Shown piece after piece: positions 31,813 to 43,081 of a DNA stretch of 64,000 nucleotides; position 1 is the stretch's first letter, and each line of letters starts with the position of its first letter. Made by a program: the position numbers and the translations under genes. The notes beneath the pieces were generated by a model. The model was not told the origin of the DNA. It made no database searches and saw nothing but the letters and a program-made list of their open reading frames with translations. The DNA lies in NCBI RefSeq assembly GCF_000016185.1, contig NC_011420.2, positions 1,260,501-1,324,500 of the forward strand. Direction: 5' to 3'. Source of the stretch: Rhodospirillum centenum SW (GTDB taxonomy: Bacteria > Pseudomonadota > Alphaproteobacteria > Azospirillales > Azospirillaceae).

Positions 31813-33005
31813 CGGTCGATCTCTCCGAACACGATGTCCATGGAACCGATGATCGCCACCGTATCGGCGAGCATGTGGCCCTTGGACATGAAATCCATCG
31901 CCTGCAGGTGGGAGAACCCCGTCGGCCTGATCTTGCAGCGGTAGGGCCGGTTCGTGCCGTCCGACACGAGATACACCCCGAACTCGCCCTTGGGCGATTC
32001 CACCGCCGTATAGGTCTCCCCCGCCGGGACGTGATAGCCCTCGGTATAGAGCTTGAAGTGATGGATCAGCGATTCCATGGACCGCTTCATCTCGCCCCGC
32101 GGCGGCGGTGCTATCTTGCGGTCGTTGACCTTCACCGGACCCGGCGTCTTCGCCAGCTTCTCCAGCGCCTGCCGGATGAGGCGGTTGGACTGCCGCATCT
32201 CCTCCATGCGGACGAGATAGCGGGCGTAGCAGTCGCCGGTGCTGCCCACCGGGATGTCGAAATCGAACTCGTCATAGCGGTCATAGGGCTGCGCCTTGCG
32301 CAGGTCCCAGGGCACGCCGGAGCCGCGGATCATCGGGCCGCTGAACCCCCAGGCCAGCGCGTCGGCGCGGCTGACGACACCGATATCGACCGTCCGCTGC
32401 TTGAAGATGCGGTTCTCGGTCAGCAGGTTGTTCAGGTCGGCTACGAACTTCGGGAACCGCTCGGTATATTCCCAGATGTCGTCGGCGAGACCGGCCGGCA
32501 TGTCCAGATTGACGCCGCCGGGACGGAAATAGTTGGCGTGCATCCGGGCACCGGAGACCCGCTCGTAGAACGCCATCAGCTTCTCACGCTCCTCGAAGCC
32601 CCAGAGGGACGGCGTGATGGCGCCGACATCAAGGCCGAAGGTCGTGATGTTGAGAAGATGGTTGAGGATGCGGGTGATCTCGGAGAAGAGCACGCGGATG
32701 TACTGGCCGCGCACCGGCACCGTGATGCCCAGCAGCTTCTCCGTCGCCAGCGCGAAGGCGTGCTCCTGGCTCATCGGCGAGACGTAGTCCAGGCGGTCGA
32801 AATAGGGCAGCGCCTGGATGTAGGTCTTGTACTCGATCAGCTTTTCGGTGCCGCGATGGAGCAGGCCGACATGCGGGTCGGCCCGTTGCACCACCTCACC
32901 GTCCATCTCAAGAACCAGCCGCAACACACCGTGGGCCGCCGGATGCTGCGGCCCGAAATTCATCGTGAACGGCTTGATCTGGGTTTCAGCGACGTTGTTG
33001 CCCAT
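31809..33005 (-). CDS. nuoD: NADH-quinone oxidoreductase subunit D
   Basis: 49-kDa-type subunit that lines the quinone-reduction site near N2. 398 aa. N-terminal [21 protein letters not shown], with the conserved HPAAHG that reaches quinone, and the characteristic C-terminal stretch ending in [12 protein letters not shown]. Separate from nuoC, as in alphaproteobacteria, not fused as in E. coli. ATG 33005, 7 bases after nuoC. Confidence 0.98.
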   Translation of the reverse strand: MGNNVAETQIKPFTMNFGPQHPAAHGVLRLVLEMDGEVVQRADPHVGLLHRGTEKLIEYKTYIQALPYFDRLDYVSPMSQEHAFALATEKLLGITVPVRGQYIRVLFSEITRILNHLLNITTFGLDVGAITPSLWGFEEREKLMAFYERVSGARMHANYFRPGGVNLDMPAGLADDIWEYTERFPKFVADLNNLLTENRIFKQRTVDIGVVSRADALAWGFSGPMIRGSGVPWDLRKAQPYDRYDEFDFDIPVGSTGDCYARYLVRMEEMRQSNRLIRQALEKLAKTPGPVKVNDRKIAPPPRGEMKRSMESLIHHFKLYTEGYHVPAGETYTAVESPKGEFGVYLVSDGTNRPYRCKIRPTGFSHLQAMDFMSKGHMLADTVAIIGSMDIVFGEIDR

Positions 33006-33012
33006 GTCCGCC

Positions 33013-33723
33013 TCAGCTCTTCACCGACCCGGCGGCCGGGTTGTTCGTGGCGACATCCCGCGCGGACGGGGTGCCGGCGATCGGACGCTGCACCGGGTTG
33101 ACGGCCCCCAGCGGGATTGCCGCCTTCTCGTCGCCCGGAAGCTGGACCTCCGTCATGCCCTCCCAGGGCGACAGGAAGTCGAAGCTGCGGAAGTCCTGCG
33201 TCAGCTTCACCGGCTCGTAGACGACGCGGCGCTGATCCGGGTCGTAGCGCAGCTCGACATAGCCGGTCAGCGGGAAGTCCTTGCGCAGCGGGTGCCCCTC
33301 GAACCCGTAGTCGGTGAGGATGCGGCGCAGATCGGGATGGTCGGAGAAGAAGATGCCGTAGAGGTCCCAGGCCTCCCGCTCGAACCAGTTCGCCACCGGG
33401 AAGACCCCCGTGACGGAGGGCACAGGCGTATCCTCATCCGTGGTCACGACGACGCGGACGCGCTGGTTGTGCTTCAGGCTGAGCAGGCAGTAGACGACCT
33501 CGAACCGCTCCGACCGCTGCGGATAATCGACCCCGCACAGCTCCATCAACTGCTGGAACAGGCAGGTCGAATCATCGCGCAGGAACTGGAGCACGCGCAC
33601 GATGGACCGGCGCTCGACCCGGACCACCAGTTCGCCGACCCGGTTCACCTCCGCGGACAGGGCGTCCTTGCCGAGGGCCGAGGTGATGTAATCACCAAGC
33701 TCCTGGAGGGCTTGATCGCTCAT
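33013..33723 (-). CDS. nuoC: NADH-quinone oxidoreductase subunit C
   Basis: 30-kDa peripheral-arm subunit, 236 aa. The family signature [23 protein letters not shown] is complete, with [19 protein letters not shown] just after. The last 25 residues ([20 protein letters not shown]) are a disordered tail. A GTG six codons upstream is in frame, but ATG 33723 has GGAGGAAAG about 8 bases before it and is preferred. Confidence 0.97.
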   Translation of the reverse strand: MSDQALQELGDYITSALGKDALSAEVNRVGELVVRVERRSIVRVLQFLRDDSTCLFQQLMELCGVDYPQRSERFEVVYCLLSLKHNQRVRVVVTTDEDTPVPSVTGVFPVANWFEREAWDLYGIFFSDHPDLRRILTDYGFEGHPLRKDFPLTGYVELRYDPDQRRVVYEPVKLTQDFRSFDFLSPWEGMTEVQLPGDEKAAIPLGAVNPVQRPIAGTPSARDVATNNPAAGSVKS

Positions 33724-33750
33724 GACGGGACTTTCCTCCACGGGGAAGCA

Positions 33751-34335
33751 TCAGGTCCGGATCAGCCTGTTGCCGTTCTTGATCTTCTTCTGGAGTTGCA
33801 GGACGCCGTAGACGAGCGCCTCCGCCGTCGGCGGGCAGCCGGGCACGTAGATGTCCACCGGCACGATCCGGTCCACCCCGCGCACCACCGAGTAGCTGTA
33901 ATGGTAGTAGCCGCCGCCATTGGCGCACGAGCCCATGGAGATGACCCAGCGCGGCTCCGCCATCTGGTCGTAGACCTTGCGCAGGGCCGGGGCCATCTTG
34001 TTGCAGACGGTGCCGGCGACGATCATCACATCGGACTGGCGCGGGCTGGGTCGCGGGATCACGCCGAAGCGGTCCAGGTCGTACCGGGCCATGTAGGCGT
34101 GGATCATCTCCACGGCGCAGCAGGCCAGACCGAAGGTCATCGGCCAGAGCGAGCCGGTCCGGGCCCAGTCCATCAGGGCATCGAAGCGGGCGACCAGGTA
34201 TCCCTTGTCCTGCATCTCCTGCTGGACGGCCTGGAGATAGGCGTCCTGCACGGGACCCGGCGGGATCGGTGCGCTGGAGGGGACCTGGCTGGATGGCCCC
34301 TGCACCGATGGCGGCGGGGTTGCGATCACTCCCAT
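33751..34335 (-). CDS. nuoB: NADH-quinone oxidoreductase subunit B
   Basis: Holds cluster N2, the last centre before quinone. 194 aa. Cluster ligands: the tandem cysteines of [10 protein letters not shown], then [10 protein letters not shown] and [11 protein letters not shown]. The first 35 residues are a proline/serine-rich extension ([20 protein letters not shown]) before the conserved core. ATG 34335 has AAAGGAG upstream and lies inside the end of nuoA (10-base overlap). Confidence 0.97.
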   Translation of the reverse strand: MGVIATPPPSVQGPSSQVPSSAPIPPGPVQDAYLQAVQQEMQDKGYLVARFDALMDWARTGSLWPMTFGLACCAVEMIHAYMARYDLDRFGVIPRPSPRQSDVMIVAGTVCNKMAPALRKVYDQMAEPRWVISMGSCANGGGYYHYSYSVVRGVDRIVPVDIYVPGCPPTAEALVYGVLQLQKKIKNGNRLIRT

Positions 34336-34694
34336 TCCAGGGCTCCTTTCTTCCATTCGTAGGCGAAGCCGATCAGGAGAATCCCGATGAAGACCATCAT
34401 CGACCAGAAACCGAACATGCCGATGTCACCAAGAGCGACCGCCCAGGGAAAGAGAAAGGCGACCTCCAGATCGAAGATGATGAACAGGATCGAGACCAGA
34501 TAGAAACGCACGTCGAACTTGCTGCGCGCATCCGCGAACGGCTCGAACCCGCACTCATACGGGGACAGCTTCTCGCTGTCGGGATTCTGCCGGCCGACAA
34601 GGTAGGCCGCCGCCATCATCGAAATGGCGACACCGGCGGCGATGCAGATGAAGATGAGGATCGGCAGGTACTCGACGATCAGCGGATTCAACAT
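34326..34694 (-). CDS. nuoA: NADH-quinone oxidoreductase subunit A
   Basis: Small membrane subunit at the junction of the two arms. 122 aa, three TM helices, with the conserved loop [20 protein letters not shown] between helices 1 and 2, followed by [21 protein letters not shown]. The frame is open far upstream to 35162, but that part crosses the repeats and promoter-like region; the family start [16 protein letters not shown] sets ATG 34694. First gene of the complex I operon. Confidence 0.97.
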   Translation of the reverse strand: MLNPLIVEYLPILIFICIAAGVAISMMAAAYLVGRQNPDSEKLSPYECGFEPFADARSKFDVRFYLVSILFIIFDLEVAFLFPWAVALGDIGMFGFWSMMVFIGILLIGFAYEWKKGALEWE

Positions 34695-34705
34695 GCTAGC
34701 CCCGT

Positions 34706-34811
34706 TGTAACGCCTGCACGTGTAACGCCTGGACGAGTCCGGCGCCCGCCGGAGCGGGTCGCCCGCGGAGGCAGCCGGACAGGTGACGCCTGCGCGGCTG
34801 TGACGCCTGCA
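34706..34811 (-). repeat. Four direct repeats in the nuo leader
   Basis: On the plus strand the unit is TGTRACGCCTGSA: copies at 34706-34718, 34721-34733, 34782-34794 and 34799-34811, with a degenerate fifth (TGTCGCCTG) from about 34816. The copies form two pairs, spaced 15 and 17 bases within each pair and 76-78 between pairs. They lie between the likely promoter and the nuoA start. They could be protein-binding sites or pairing elements in the leader RNA; neither is shown. Confidence 0.6.
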
Positions 34812-34931
34812 TGATGTCGCCTGATACGGTCGCCGGCCGTGGCCTTCCACCAAGCGGCCGTGGCGCCCCGGAGGGGCAGCCGGCCCGGCTTGGCGGCCGA
34901 CGCTCGGAAGGCCCCTGACGGAGCCCGCCCG

Positions 34932-34959
34932 AATATAGGCATCACCCTGTCGCAGGCAA
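34932..34959 (-). promoter_or_regulatory. Candidate sigma-70 promoter of the nuo operon
   Basis: Read on the minus strand: TTGCCT (-35, 34959-34954), 16-base spacer, TATATT (-10, 34937-34932). Four of six and five of six consensus bases match. Transcription would begin near 34925, about 230 bases before nuoA. Confidence 0.4.
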
Positions 34960-35194
34960 AGGAAATTACGCCCATCCTTCCGAACAGCGAAAACCCTACT
35001 CCGAACCAGAGAATATGAGCAATTTCCGGCGTCTGCCGGGCTTTTCCCCCGCTTCGGTCGCAGGATGCCAAGCCTACCTAGCGGATCAATATGACCCAAT
35101 GGACGGGGCGCCGACGGAGGCCACAGACGCGACATGACGTCGCCTGTCCAGGAGGTGGACATGACGGTCGGAGACTGTCGGTCTGGGAGGGGAA

Positions 35195-35271
<77 letters not shown>

Positions 35272-35394
35272 GCGATCCTTCGCGGGCATGCCGCGAGGTC
35301 CGCGGTGTGTAACCGAGGGACCCGCTCCTGTCAAACGGGAAAAACGGACAGGACCGCCCCCTGCCCCCGGCATGTCCACACGCCTGCACGACGG

Positions 35395-35616
35395 TCAGGC
35401 TGCGCAAGCGCGGTGCCGCAACGCCCCCAGCCGCTCCAGCGCCCCCTCCAGCCCGGGCGGGAGGCCGCGTTTCTCAACCGCCTCCGGCCCGCCGAAGCGG
35501 GTCAGCGACAGTTCCAGCGCGTACGCCAGCAGATCGGCGATTTCGCACTCGTTCTGGTCCAGAGCCAGATCCAGGGCGTGGAGTATCCGGTCACCCAGGC
35601 GGCGGTCGTGATCCAT
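35395..35616 (-). CDS. Small protein of unknown function
   Basis: 73 aa from ATG 35616: MDHDRRLGDRILHALDLALD, then NECEIADLLAYALELSLTRFGGPEA, a predicted all-helical fold, and a basic C-terminus. The helical amphipathic pattern and avoidance of rare residues suggest a real gene, but I recognise no family and no strong ribosome site is present. It sits between tRNA-Asp and tRNA-Val, all on the minus strand. The frame extends to 35673, but the extra residues look non-coding. Confidence 0.5.
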   Translation of the reverse strand: MDHDRRLGDRILHALDLALDQNECEIADLLAYALELSLTRFGGPEAVEKRGLPPGLEGALERLGALRHRACAA

Positions 35617-35789
35617 GGTTGGCTTCCCGTCGGATGGCACCGGACCCTGTCGGCCCGGCAGCACGCCCATCATAGAGCCCGCCGGCCGTGGTCACAGCCG
35701 CCTTTCGCCGCAGGGTCCGGCGCGCGGCGCGCGATCACGGAGCGCTGGATCGCAGAAGTATGCAGGGGACCGGAACTGTGCCGGAGAGG

Positions 35790-35864
35790 TGGTGGGCGGT
35801 GAGGGATTTGAACCCCCGGCCTGCGGTGTGTAAAACCGATGCTCTACCCCTGAGCTAACCGCCC
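35790..35864 (-). tRNA. tRNA-Val (TAC)
   Basis: 75 bases. Acceptor stem GGGCGGT pairs perfectly with ACCGCCC, discriminator A, CCA encoded. Anticodon loop TTTACAC gives anticodon TAC. The outermost pair of the anticodon stem is a T-C mismatch; the rest is regular. Confidence 0.95.
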
Positions 35865-36027
35865 GCCGACGGGGAGAGCCGTGAGCCATCCCCATCAAAC
35901 AAAAGACGGGTACGCCGTCCGGCGCCCCGCCTGCAAGTGCCTTCTGTTCGCTCGCATTCCTCAGGGGGTGATCCCGGGAAAGGGGACCCGGCCGTCGGCC
36001 GGCCGGGTCCAGCAGCGTCCCGGACGC

Positions 36028-36300
36028 TCAGTTCAGGGCGTCCTTGAGGCCCTTTCCGGCCTTGAACTTCGGCTGCTTGCTCGCCGGGATGGAGATCTTC
36101 TCGCCGGTCCGGGGGTTGCGCCCCTCCGACGCCGCGCGCTCGGCCACGCCGAACGTACCGAACCCCACCAGCCGCACCTCGTCGCCCTTCGTCAGAGCGC
36201 TGGTGATCCCATCGAATACCGCGTCGACGGCCTTGTTGGCGTCGGCCTTGGACAGGCCCGCCGCTTCGGCGACCGCGGCAACGAGATCGTTCTTGTTCAC
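36028..36300 (-). CDS. hup: DNA-binding protein HU
   Basis: Histone-like nucleoid protein that bends DNA. 90 aa, exact family length. [20 protein letters not shown] helix pair, [13 protein letters not shown], and the DNA-arm signature [20 protein letters not shown]. Start is GTG 36300. It follows lon, the common arrangement in proteobacteria (lon-hupB), separated by a terminator-like hairpin, so it likely has its own promoter in the 142-base gap. Confidence 0.96.
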   Translation of the reverse strand: MNKNDLVAAVAEAAGLSKADANKAVDAVFDGITSALTKGDEVRLVGFGTFGVAERAASEGRNPRTGEKISIPASKQPKFKAGKGLKDALN

Positions 36301-36376
36301 AGAAGGCCCCCCTTCGTCAGCAAGAGATAAAACGACAGAAGTGCGCCCTCACAATGCCGGCGCGCGTCTGAACCAA

Positions 36377-36414
36377 GTCCCGCCGCCCCGCAATCCGAAG
36401 GGGTGCGGCGGGAC
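36377..36414 (-). terminator. Hairpin between lon and the HU gene
   Basis: GTCCCGCCGC (36377-36386) pairs perfectly with GCGGCGGGAC (36405-36414); on the minus strand it lies 28 bases after the lon stop and is followed by TTGGTTC. Likely the lon terminator, with a weak T run. Confidence 0.55.
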
Positions 36415-36442
36415 CACAATTCACACGATTTCGCGCCTCACT

Positions 36443-38851
<2,409 letters not shown>

Positions 38852-39213
38852 AATGCAGAGCCTTCCCATCAGTCTTTGCCGTCAGCCCCCGTTGGGCCCG
38901 GTCCGCCGGGGCGCCCAATCCAGGCACGCCCCTTGCGGCGACGGCTTTGCTGGTAACGTGGCACACGCCCCACCCCCCTTCAAGGGCTTGAACCCGAAGG
39001 TGTAGGGTTGCACAGGGCTTGTCACGGTCGAGCGCCCGGCCGGAACGGGGGGGGCTCCACCCGGTTTCCCCGTCCGGGTCCAGGCGGACTCTCCCACCCC
39101 GCCCGGACGGGGAAGGCCGGAACGCGAACGGCCGGCACCCCTGGACAGGGTGCCGGCCGTTGCCGGATCAGTCGGAACCGCGATACAGCCGGGGTGCGGC
39201 GGACGCCAGGGCC
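38852..39213 (-). promoter_or_regulatory. 362-bp clpX-lon gap with three inverted repeats
   Basis: No gene is visible. It holds a palindrome TTCAAG-GG-CTTGAA (38979-38992), whose minus-strand half CTTGAA resembles the -35 of alphaproteobacterial RpoH promoters; the matching -10 is poor. Upstream come a 13-bp inverted repeat with a 23-base spacer (39066-39078 with 39102-39114) and a perfect 13-bp hairpin (39128-39140 with 39148-39160). The last is the probable clpX terminator. Confidence 0.5.
39128..39160 (-). terminator. Hairpin downstream of clpX
   Basis: ACGGCCGGCACCC (39128-39140) pairs perfectly with GGGTGCCGGCCGT (39148-39160) over a 7-base loop, about 54 bases past the clpX stop. Very stable, but only TTCG follows on the minus strand. 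Confidence 0.55.
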
Positions 39214-40479
39214 TCAGGCGCCGGGAGCGACCTCGCTGCGGCGGTCGGAGTAGATGTAGAGCGGCTTGGCGCGGCCCTCCACCACCTCCTTGTTGATGAC
39301 GATCTCCTCAACGCCCTGAAGGCCCGGAAGATCGAACATCGGCTCCAGCAGGATCGATTCCATGATGGAGCGCAGGCCGCGGGCGCCGGTCTTGCGCTGG
39401 ATCGCCTTGACCGCGATGGAGCGCAGGGCCTCCTCATGGATGCCGAGCTTCACGTCCTCCATCTCGAAAAGGCGCTGGTACTGCTTGACGAGCGCGTTCT
39501 TCGGCTTGGTCAGAATCTCGATCAGCGCGTTCTCGTCCAGGTCGTGCAGCGTGGCGACCACGGGCAGACGGCCGACGAACTCGGGGATCAGGCCGAACTT
39601 CAGCAGATCCTCGGGCTCCACCTCGCGCAGGATGTCCCCCGTGCGCCGCTCGTCCGGGGCGCGGACATCGGCACCGAAGCCGATCGACGTGCCCTTGCCG
39701 CGGGCGGCGATGATCCGCTCCAGCCCGGCGAAGGCGCCGCCGCAGATGAACAGGATGTTGGTGGTATCGACCTGCAGGAATTCCTGCTGCGGGTGCTTGC
39801 GCCCGCCCTGCGGCGGCACCGAGGCGACGGTGCCCTCCATGATCTTCAGCAGGGCCTGCTGCACGCCCTCGCCGGAGACGTCGCGGGTTATGGACGGGTT
39901 GTCCGACTTGCGGCTGATCTTGTCGACCTCGTCGATGTAGACGATGCCGCGCTGCGCCCGTTCGACATTGTAGTCGGCGGCCTGGAGCAGCTTGAGGATG
40001 ATGTTCTCCACATCCTCGCCGACATAACCCGCCTCGGTCAGCGTCGTCGCGTCCGCCATGGTGAAGGGGACATCGATGATCCGCGCCAGCGTCTGGGCCA
40101 GGAGCGTCTTGCCCGAGCCGGTCGGGCCGATCAGAAGAATGTTGGACTTCGCCAGTTCGACGTCGTTGTGTTTGGCGCCGTGGGCGAGGCGTTTGTAGTG
40201 GTTGTGGACCGCGACGGAGAGGACCCGCTTGGCATGCTCCTGGCCGATCACGTAGTCGTCCAGGACCGCACAGATGTCCCGCGGTGACGGGACCCCGTCG
40301 CGGGACTTCACCAGCGTGGTCTTGTTCTCCTCGCGGATGATGTCCATGCACAGCTCGACGCATTCATCGCAGATGAACACGGTGGGGCCGGCAATGAGCT
40401 TGCGTACCTCATGCTGGCTCTTTCCGCAGAAGGAGCAGTAGAGGGTATTCTTGGAGTCGCCGCCGGTCGACTTGGTCAT
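39214..40479 (-). CDS. clpX: ATP-dependent Clp protease ATPase subunit ClpX
   Basis: Unfoldase that feeds substrates into ClpP. 421 aa. N-terminal zinc domain with four cysteines ([14 protein letters not shown]... then [10 protein letters not shown]), Walker A GPTGSGKT, Walker [10 protein letters not shown], and the ClpP-docking loop IGF (in [10 protein letters not shown]). ATG 40479 has GGAGCTGAT just upstream; a longer start at 40497 is possible but ends the ribosome site. ClpP lies 254 bases upstream, so clpX may also have its own promoter. Confidence 0.98.
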   Translation of the reverse strand: MTKSTGGDSKNTLYCSFCGKSQHEVRKLIAGPTVFICDECVELCMDIIREENKTTLVKSRDGVPSPRDICAVLDDYVIGQEHAKRVLSVAVHNHYKRLAHGAKHNDVELAKSNILLIGPTGSGKTLLAQTLARIIDVPFTMADATTLTEAGYVGEDVENIILKLLQAADYNVERAQRGIVYIDEVDKISRKSDNPSITRDVSGEGVQQALLKIMEGTVASVPPQGGRKHPQQEFLQVDTTNILFICGGAFAGLERIIAARGKGTSIGFGADVRAPDERRTGDILREVEPEDLLKFGLIPEFVGRLPVVATLHDLDENALIEILTKPKNALVKQYQRLFEMEDVKLGIHEEALRSIAVKAIQRKTGARGLRSIMESILLEPMFDLPGLQGVEEIVINKEVVEGRAKPLYIYSDRRSEVAPGA

Positions 40480-40733
40480 ATCAGCTCCGTACAGCACCGG
40501 AAGGCGATGAGGCTGCGCCGGCCCGGCTTGGCCGTCGGCCCGCGCGCCCGGACACCCCGGTGTCCATGTCTAGGGGCCCTTCTACCCCGGAACCGCGTGC
40601 CGCGCACGAGGTTCCCGGCCCCGGGAAACCGGCGAGGCAGACCGGACGCGCCGCCCTGCCCCGCTATTGAACAACACGCAAAGCGCGGCAATCAATACCT
40701 TGTTGGGGGTCCGCCTACGGACGACACCCCATG

Positions 40734-41363
40734 TCACGCCGCCTGACTGTTCGGAGCGCTGTTCGGACGGTTGGAGAAGACCTCGTCGATCAGCCCGAAA
40801 GCCTTCGCCTCCTCCGGGCTCATGAACTTGTCGCGCTCCACCGCCTTCTCGATCACGTCCAGATTCTGGCCGGTATGCCGCTGGAAGATCTCGTTCAGCC
40901 GCTGGCGCATGCGCAGGATCTCCTGCGCCTGGATCTCGATGTCCGCCGCCTGCCCCTGGGCACCGCCCGAAGGCTGGTGGATCATGATCCGGCTGTTCGG
41001 CAGCGAGTAGCGCCGACCGGCACCACCGCCCGCCAGCAGCAGGGCGCCCATGCTGGCCGCCTGTCCGACGCAGATCGTAGCCACCGGGCAGCGGATGTAC
41101 TGCATGGTGTCGTAGATCGCCAGCCCGGAGGTGACGTAGCCGCCCGGAGAATTGATGTAGAAGGAGATCTCCTTGTTCGGATTCTCCGCCTCCAGGAACA
41201 GGAACTGGGCGCAGACGAGGCTGGCCACCGCGTCGTTGACGCCGCCCACCAGGAAGATGATGCGCTCCTTCAGGAGGCGCGAATAGATGTCGTAGGCCCG
41301 CTCGCCACGGTTGGTCTGTTCGACCACCATCGGCACCAGGGCGTTCATCTGCGGCTCGATCAT
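40734..41363 (-). CDS. clpP: ATP-dependent Clp protease proteolytic subunit ClpP
   Basis: Serine protease core of the ClpXP/ClpAP machines. 209 aa. Catalytic serine in [11 protein letters not shown], histidine in [10 protein letters not shown], aspartate in the [15 protein letters not shown] segment. N-terminal [19 protein letters not shown] is standard. The frame extends upstream, but ATG 41363 gives the family start [11 protein letters not shown]. It follows trigger factor by 72 bases: the tig-clpP-clpX-lon order of proteobacteria. Confidence 0.98.
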   Translation of the reverse strand: MIEPQMNALVPMVVEQTNRGERAYDIYSRLLKERIIFLVGGVNDAVASLVCAQFLFLEAENPNKEISFYINSPGGYVTSGLAIYDTMQYIRCPVATICVGQAASMGALLLAGGGAGRRYSLPNSRIMIHQPSGGAQGQAADIEIQAQEILRMRQRLNEIFQRHTGQNLDVIEKAVERDKFMSPEEAKAFGLIDEVFSNRPNSAPNSQAA

Positions 41364-41435
41364 GACCTTCGCTCTGCTCCTCGTCCGCGGCGGGCGGCCC
41401 CCGACCGGGGGCCGCATCTGCCCGACCGCCGCAGC

Positions 41436-42782
41436 TTACGCTGCCGCGGTCGGCCCCTCGTCCTCCTCCGGATCCCGCATCAGGTCCTCGACCGACACGG
41501 TCCGCTCCGTCAGCTTAACCTGTCCGAGGATGAAGTCGACGACCTTGTCCTCGAAGATCGGGGCGCGGAGCCCCTCGACGGCCTGCGGGTTGTTCCGGAA
41601 GAAGTCGAACACCTGCCGCTCCTGCCCGGGGTAACGCTGCGCCTCGGCGACCACCGCCTGGCCCAGTTCGTCCCGCGTGACAGTGATATTGTTCCGCCGA
41701 CCGACTTCGGAAAGGAGCAGACCCAGACGGACGCGGCGCTCGGCGATGGCACGGTACTCCGCCTTCAGCCCCTCCTCGTCCTTCTCCTTGTCCTCGGGGT
41801 CGGCCTCGCCGTCCTTCAGCTCCTGCTGCAGGCGGCGCCAGATCTGGTCGAACTCGATGTCCACCATGCCGGTCGGCACGGGGAAGTCGTGCGTCTCGGC
41901 CAGCCGGTCGAGGAGCTGGCGCTTCGCGCGCATCCGCGACATGGAGGCGTAGTCGGCCTGCATGCGCTCGCGGATGGCATCGCGCATGCCGGCGAGGTCG
42001 TCGAAGCCGAAGGACTTGGCGAAGTCCTCGTCGATCTCCGCGGCCTTCGGCACGCGGATGTCCTTCACGTCCACCTCGAACACGGCTTCCTTACCGGACA
42101 GCTCGGCGGCGTGGTAATTCTCCGGGAAGGTGACGGTGACCGTGCGGTGCTCGCCCTTGGCGGCGCCGACGAGCTGGTCCTCGAAGCCCGGGATGAAGGA
42201 GCCGGAGCCCAGCTCCAGCTCGTGGTCCTCGCCCTTCATGCCGGGGCGCTTCTCACCGTCCACGGAGCCGTCGAAGTCGATCACGACGATGTCGCCCGAC
42301 TGAGCCGGACGCTCTGCTTCCAGCGGAGCGCTGGTCTTGCGGTTGGCCGCGATGCGCTTCAGGCCGTCGTCCACCATGGCGTCGGCGACCTCGACGACCG
42401 GCTTCTCCACGGCAATGGCCGCCATGTCGGCCGGCTCGAAGTCCGGCAGCAGCTCGACGGCCATGCTGAATTCCAGGTCGGAGCCGGCCTCGAACTTCGT
42501 CACCTCGACCTTCGGCTGGAGCGCCGGGCGGAGCTTGTGCTCCTCGACCGCCTTGGCCGAGCCGTCGTTGACAGCCTGCTCCAGCACCTCGCCCATCACC
42601 GACTGGCCGTAGCGCTGCTTCAGCAGGGCCATCGGCACCTTGCCCGGGCGGAAGCCGGGGATCTTGATGGTCTTGCCGATTTCCGACAGCCGGTTCGCCA
42701 CGCGGGTTTCGATCTCGTCCGCGGGAACGGTGACCTTGAATTCACGGCGAAGGCCGTCGGCGCTGGTCTCGGTGATCTGCAT
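41436..42782 (-). CDS. tig: Trigger factor
   Basis: Ribosome-bound chaperone that shields new chains at the tunnel exit. 448 aa. N-terminal ribosome-binding domain with the signature GFRPGKVPMALLKQRYG (the family GFRxGKxP), central FKBP-type PPIase domain (GDIVVIDFDGSVDGE to VDVKDIRVP), and helical C-terminal arms. The last 15 residues are acidic (DPEEDEGPTAAA). ATG 42782. First of the tig-clpP-clpX-lon-hup set. Confidence 0.97.
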   Translation of the reverse strand: MQITETSADGLRREFKVTVPADEIETRVANRLSEIGKTIKIPGFRPGKVPMALLKQRYGQSVMGEVLEQAVNDGSAKAVEEHKLRPALQPKVEVTKFEAGSDLEFSMAVELLPDFEPADMAAIAVEKPVVEVADAMVDDGLKRIAANRKTSAPLEAERPAQSGDIVVIDFDGSVDGEKRPGMKGEDHELELGSGSFIPGFEDQLVGAAKGEHRTVTVTFPENYHAAELSGKEAVFEVDVKDIRVPKAAEIDEDFAKSFGFDDLAGMRDAIRERMQADYASMSRMRAKRQLLDRLAETHDFPVPTGMVDIEFDQIWRRLQQELKDGEADPEDKEKDEEGLKAEYRAIAERRVRLGLLLSEVGRRNNITVTRDELGQAVVAEAQRYPGQERQVFDFFRNNPQAVEGLRAPIFEDKVVDFILGQVKLTERTVSVEDLMRDPEEDEGPTAAA

Positions 42783-42880
42783 GGGACGGAATGCCTGTCT
42801 TCTTTCTGGCTCGCCTCAGCCGCCGAGCGCGGCCGGTGGCTCCCCGCGCGTCGGGGCGCGGTGGGTTGCGGTCTCATCTC

Positions 42881-42965
42881 TGGTGCGGGCGGAGGGACTT
42901 GAACCCACACGTCTTTCGACACTGGAACCTAAATCCAGCGCGTCTACCAGTTCCGCCACGCCCGC
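42881..42965 (-). tRNA. tRNA-Leu (TAG)
   Basis: 85 bases with the long variable arm of class II tRNAs (GTGTCGAAAGACGT region). Acceptor GCGGGCG pairs perfectly with CGCCCGC, discriminator A, CCA encoded. Anticodon loop TTTAGGT gives TAG. Just upstream of tig, same strand. Confidence 0.97.
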
Positions 42966-43081
42966 GCCGATACGGAAGGGGCGCGCGGAAACGCCCGTCC
43001 CCTTTCGGGCCGGATGGGTCTATAGCACCCGGTCCGGCCCGTAAACAGGAATTTCTCGGCGCAAGCCGCGGCCCGCGGCGA

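Larger units (their letters stand above)
34695..35194 (-). promoter_or_regulatory. 500-bp nuo upstream region: promoter and long leader
   Basis: No gene fits here. The stretch is AT-richer around 34930-35010, where a promoter-like pair is found, and carries four near-identical direct repeats closer to nuoA (separate entries). If the promoter is right, the nuo mRNA has a leader of about 230 bases. The distal end is the tRNA-Asp gene, read in the same direction, so read-through from the tRNA is also possible. Confidence 0.5.

Noticed and set aside
34706-34811. CRISPR array
   Set aside because: The repeats are only 13 bases, with spacers of 2-50 bases and no cas genes; this is not a CRISPR layout. 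No array was found anywhere in the window.
34695-35162. Upstream extension of nuoA to 35162
   Set aside because: The extra residues cross the direct repeats and the promoter-like sequence; NuoA begins at [11 protein letters not shown].
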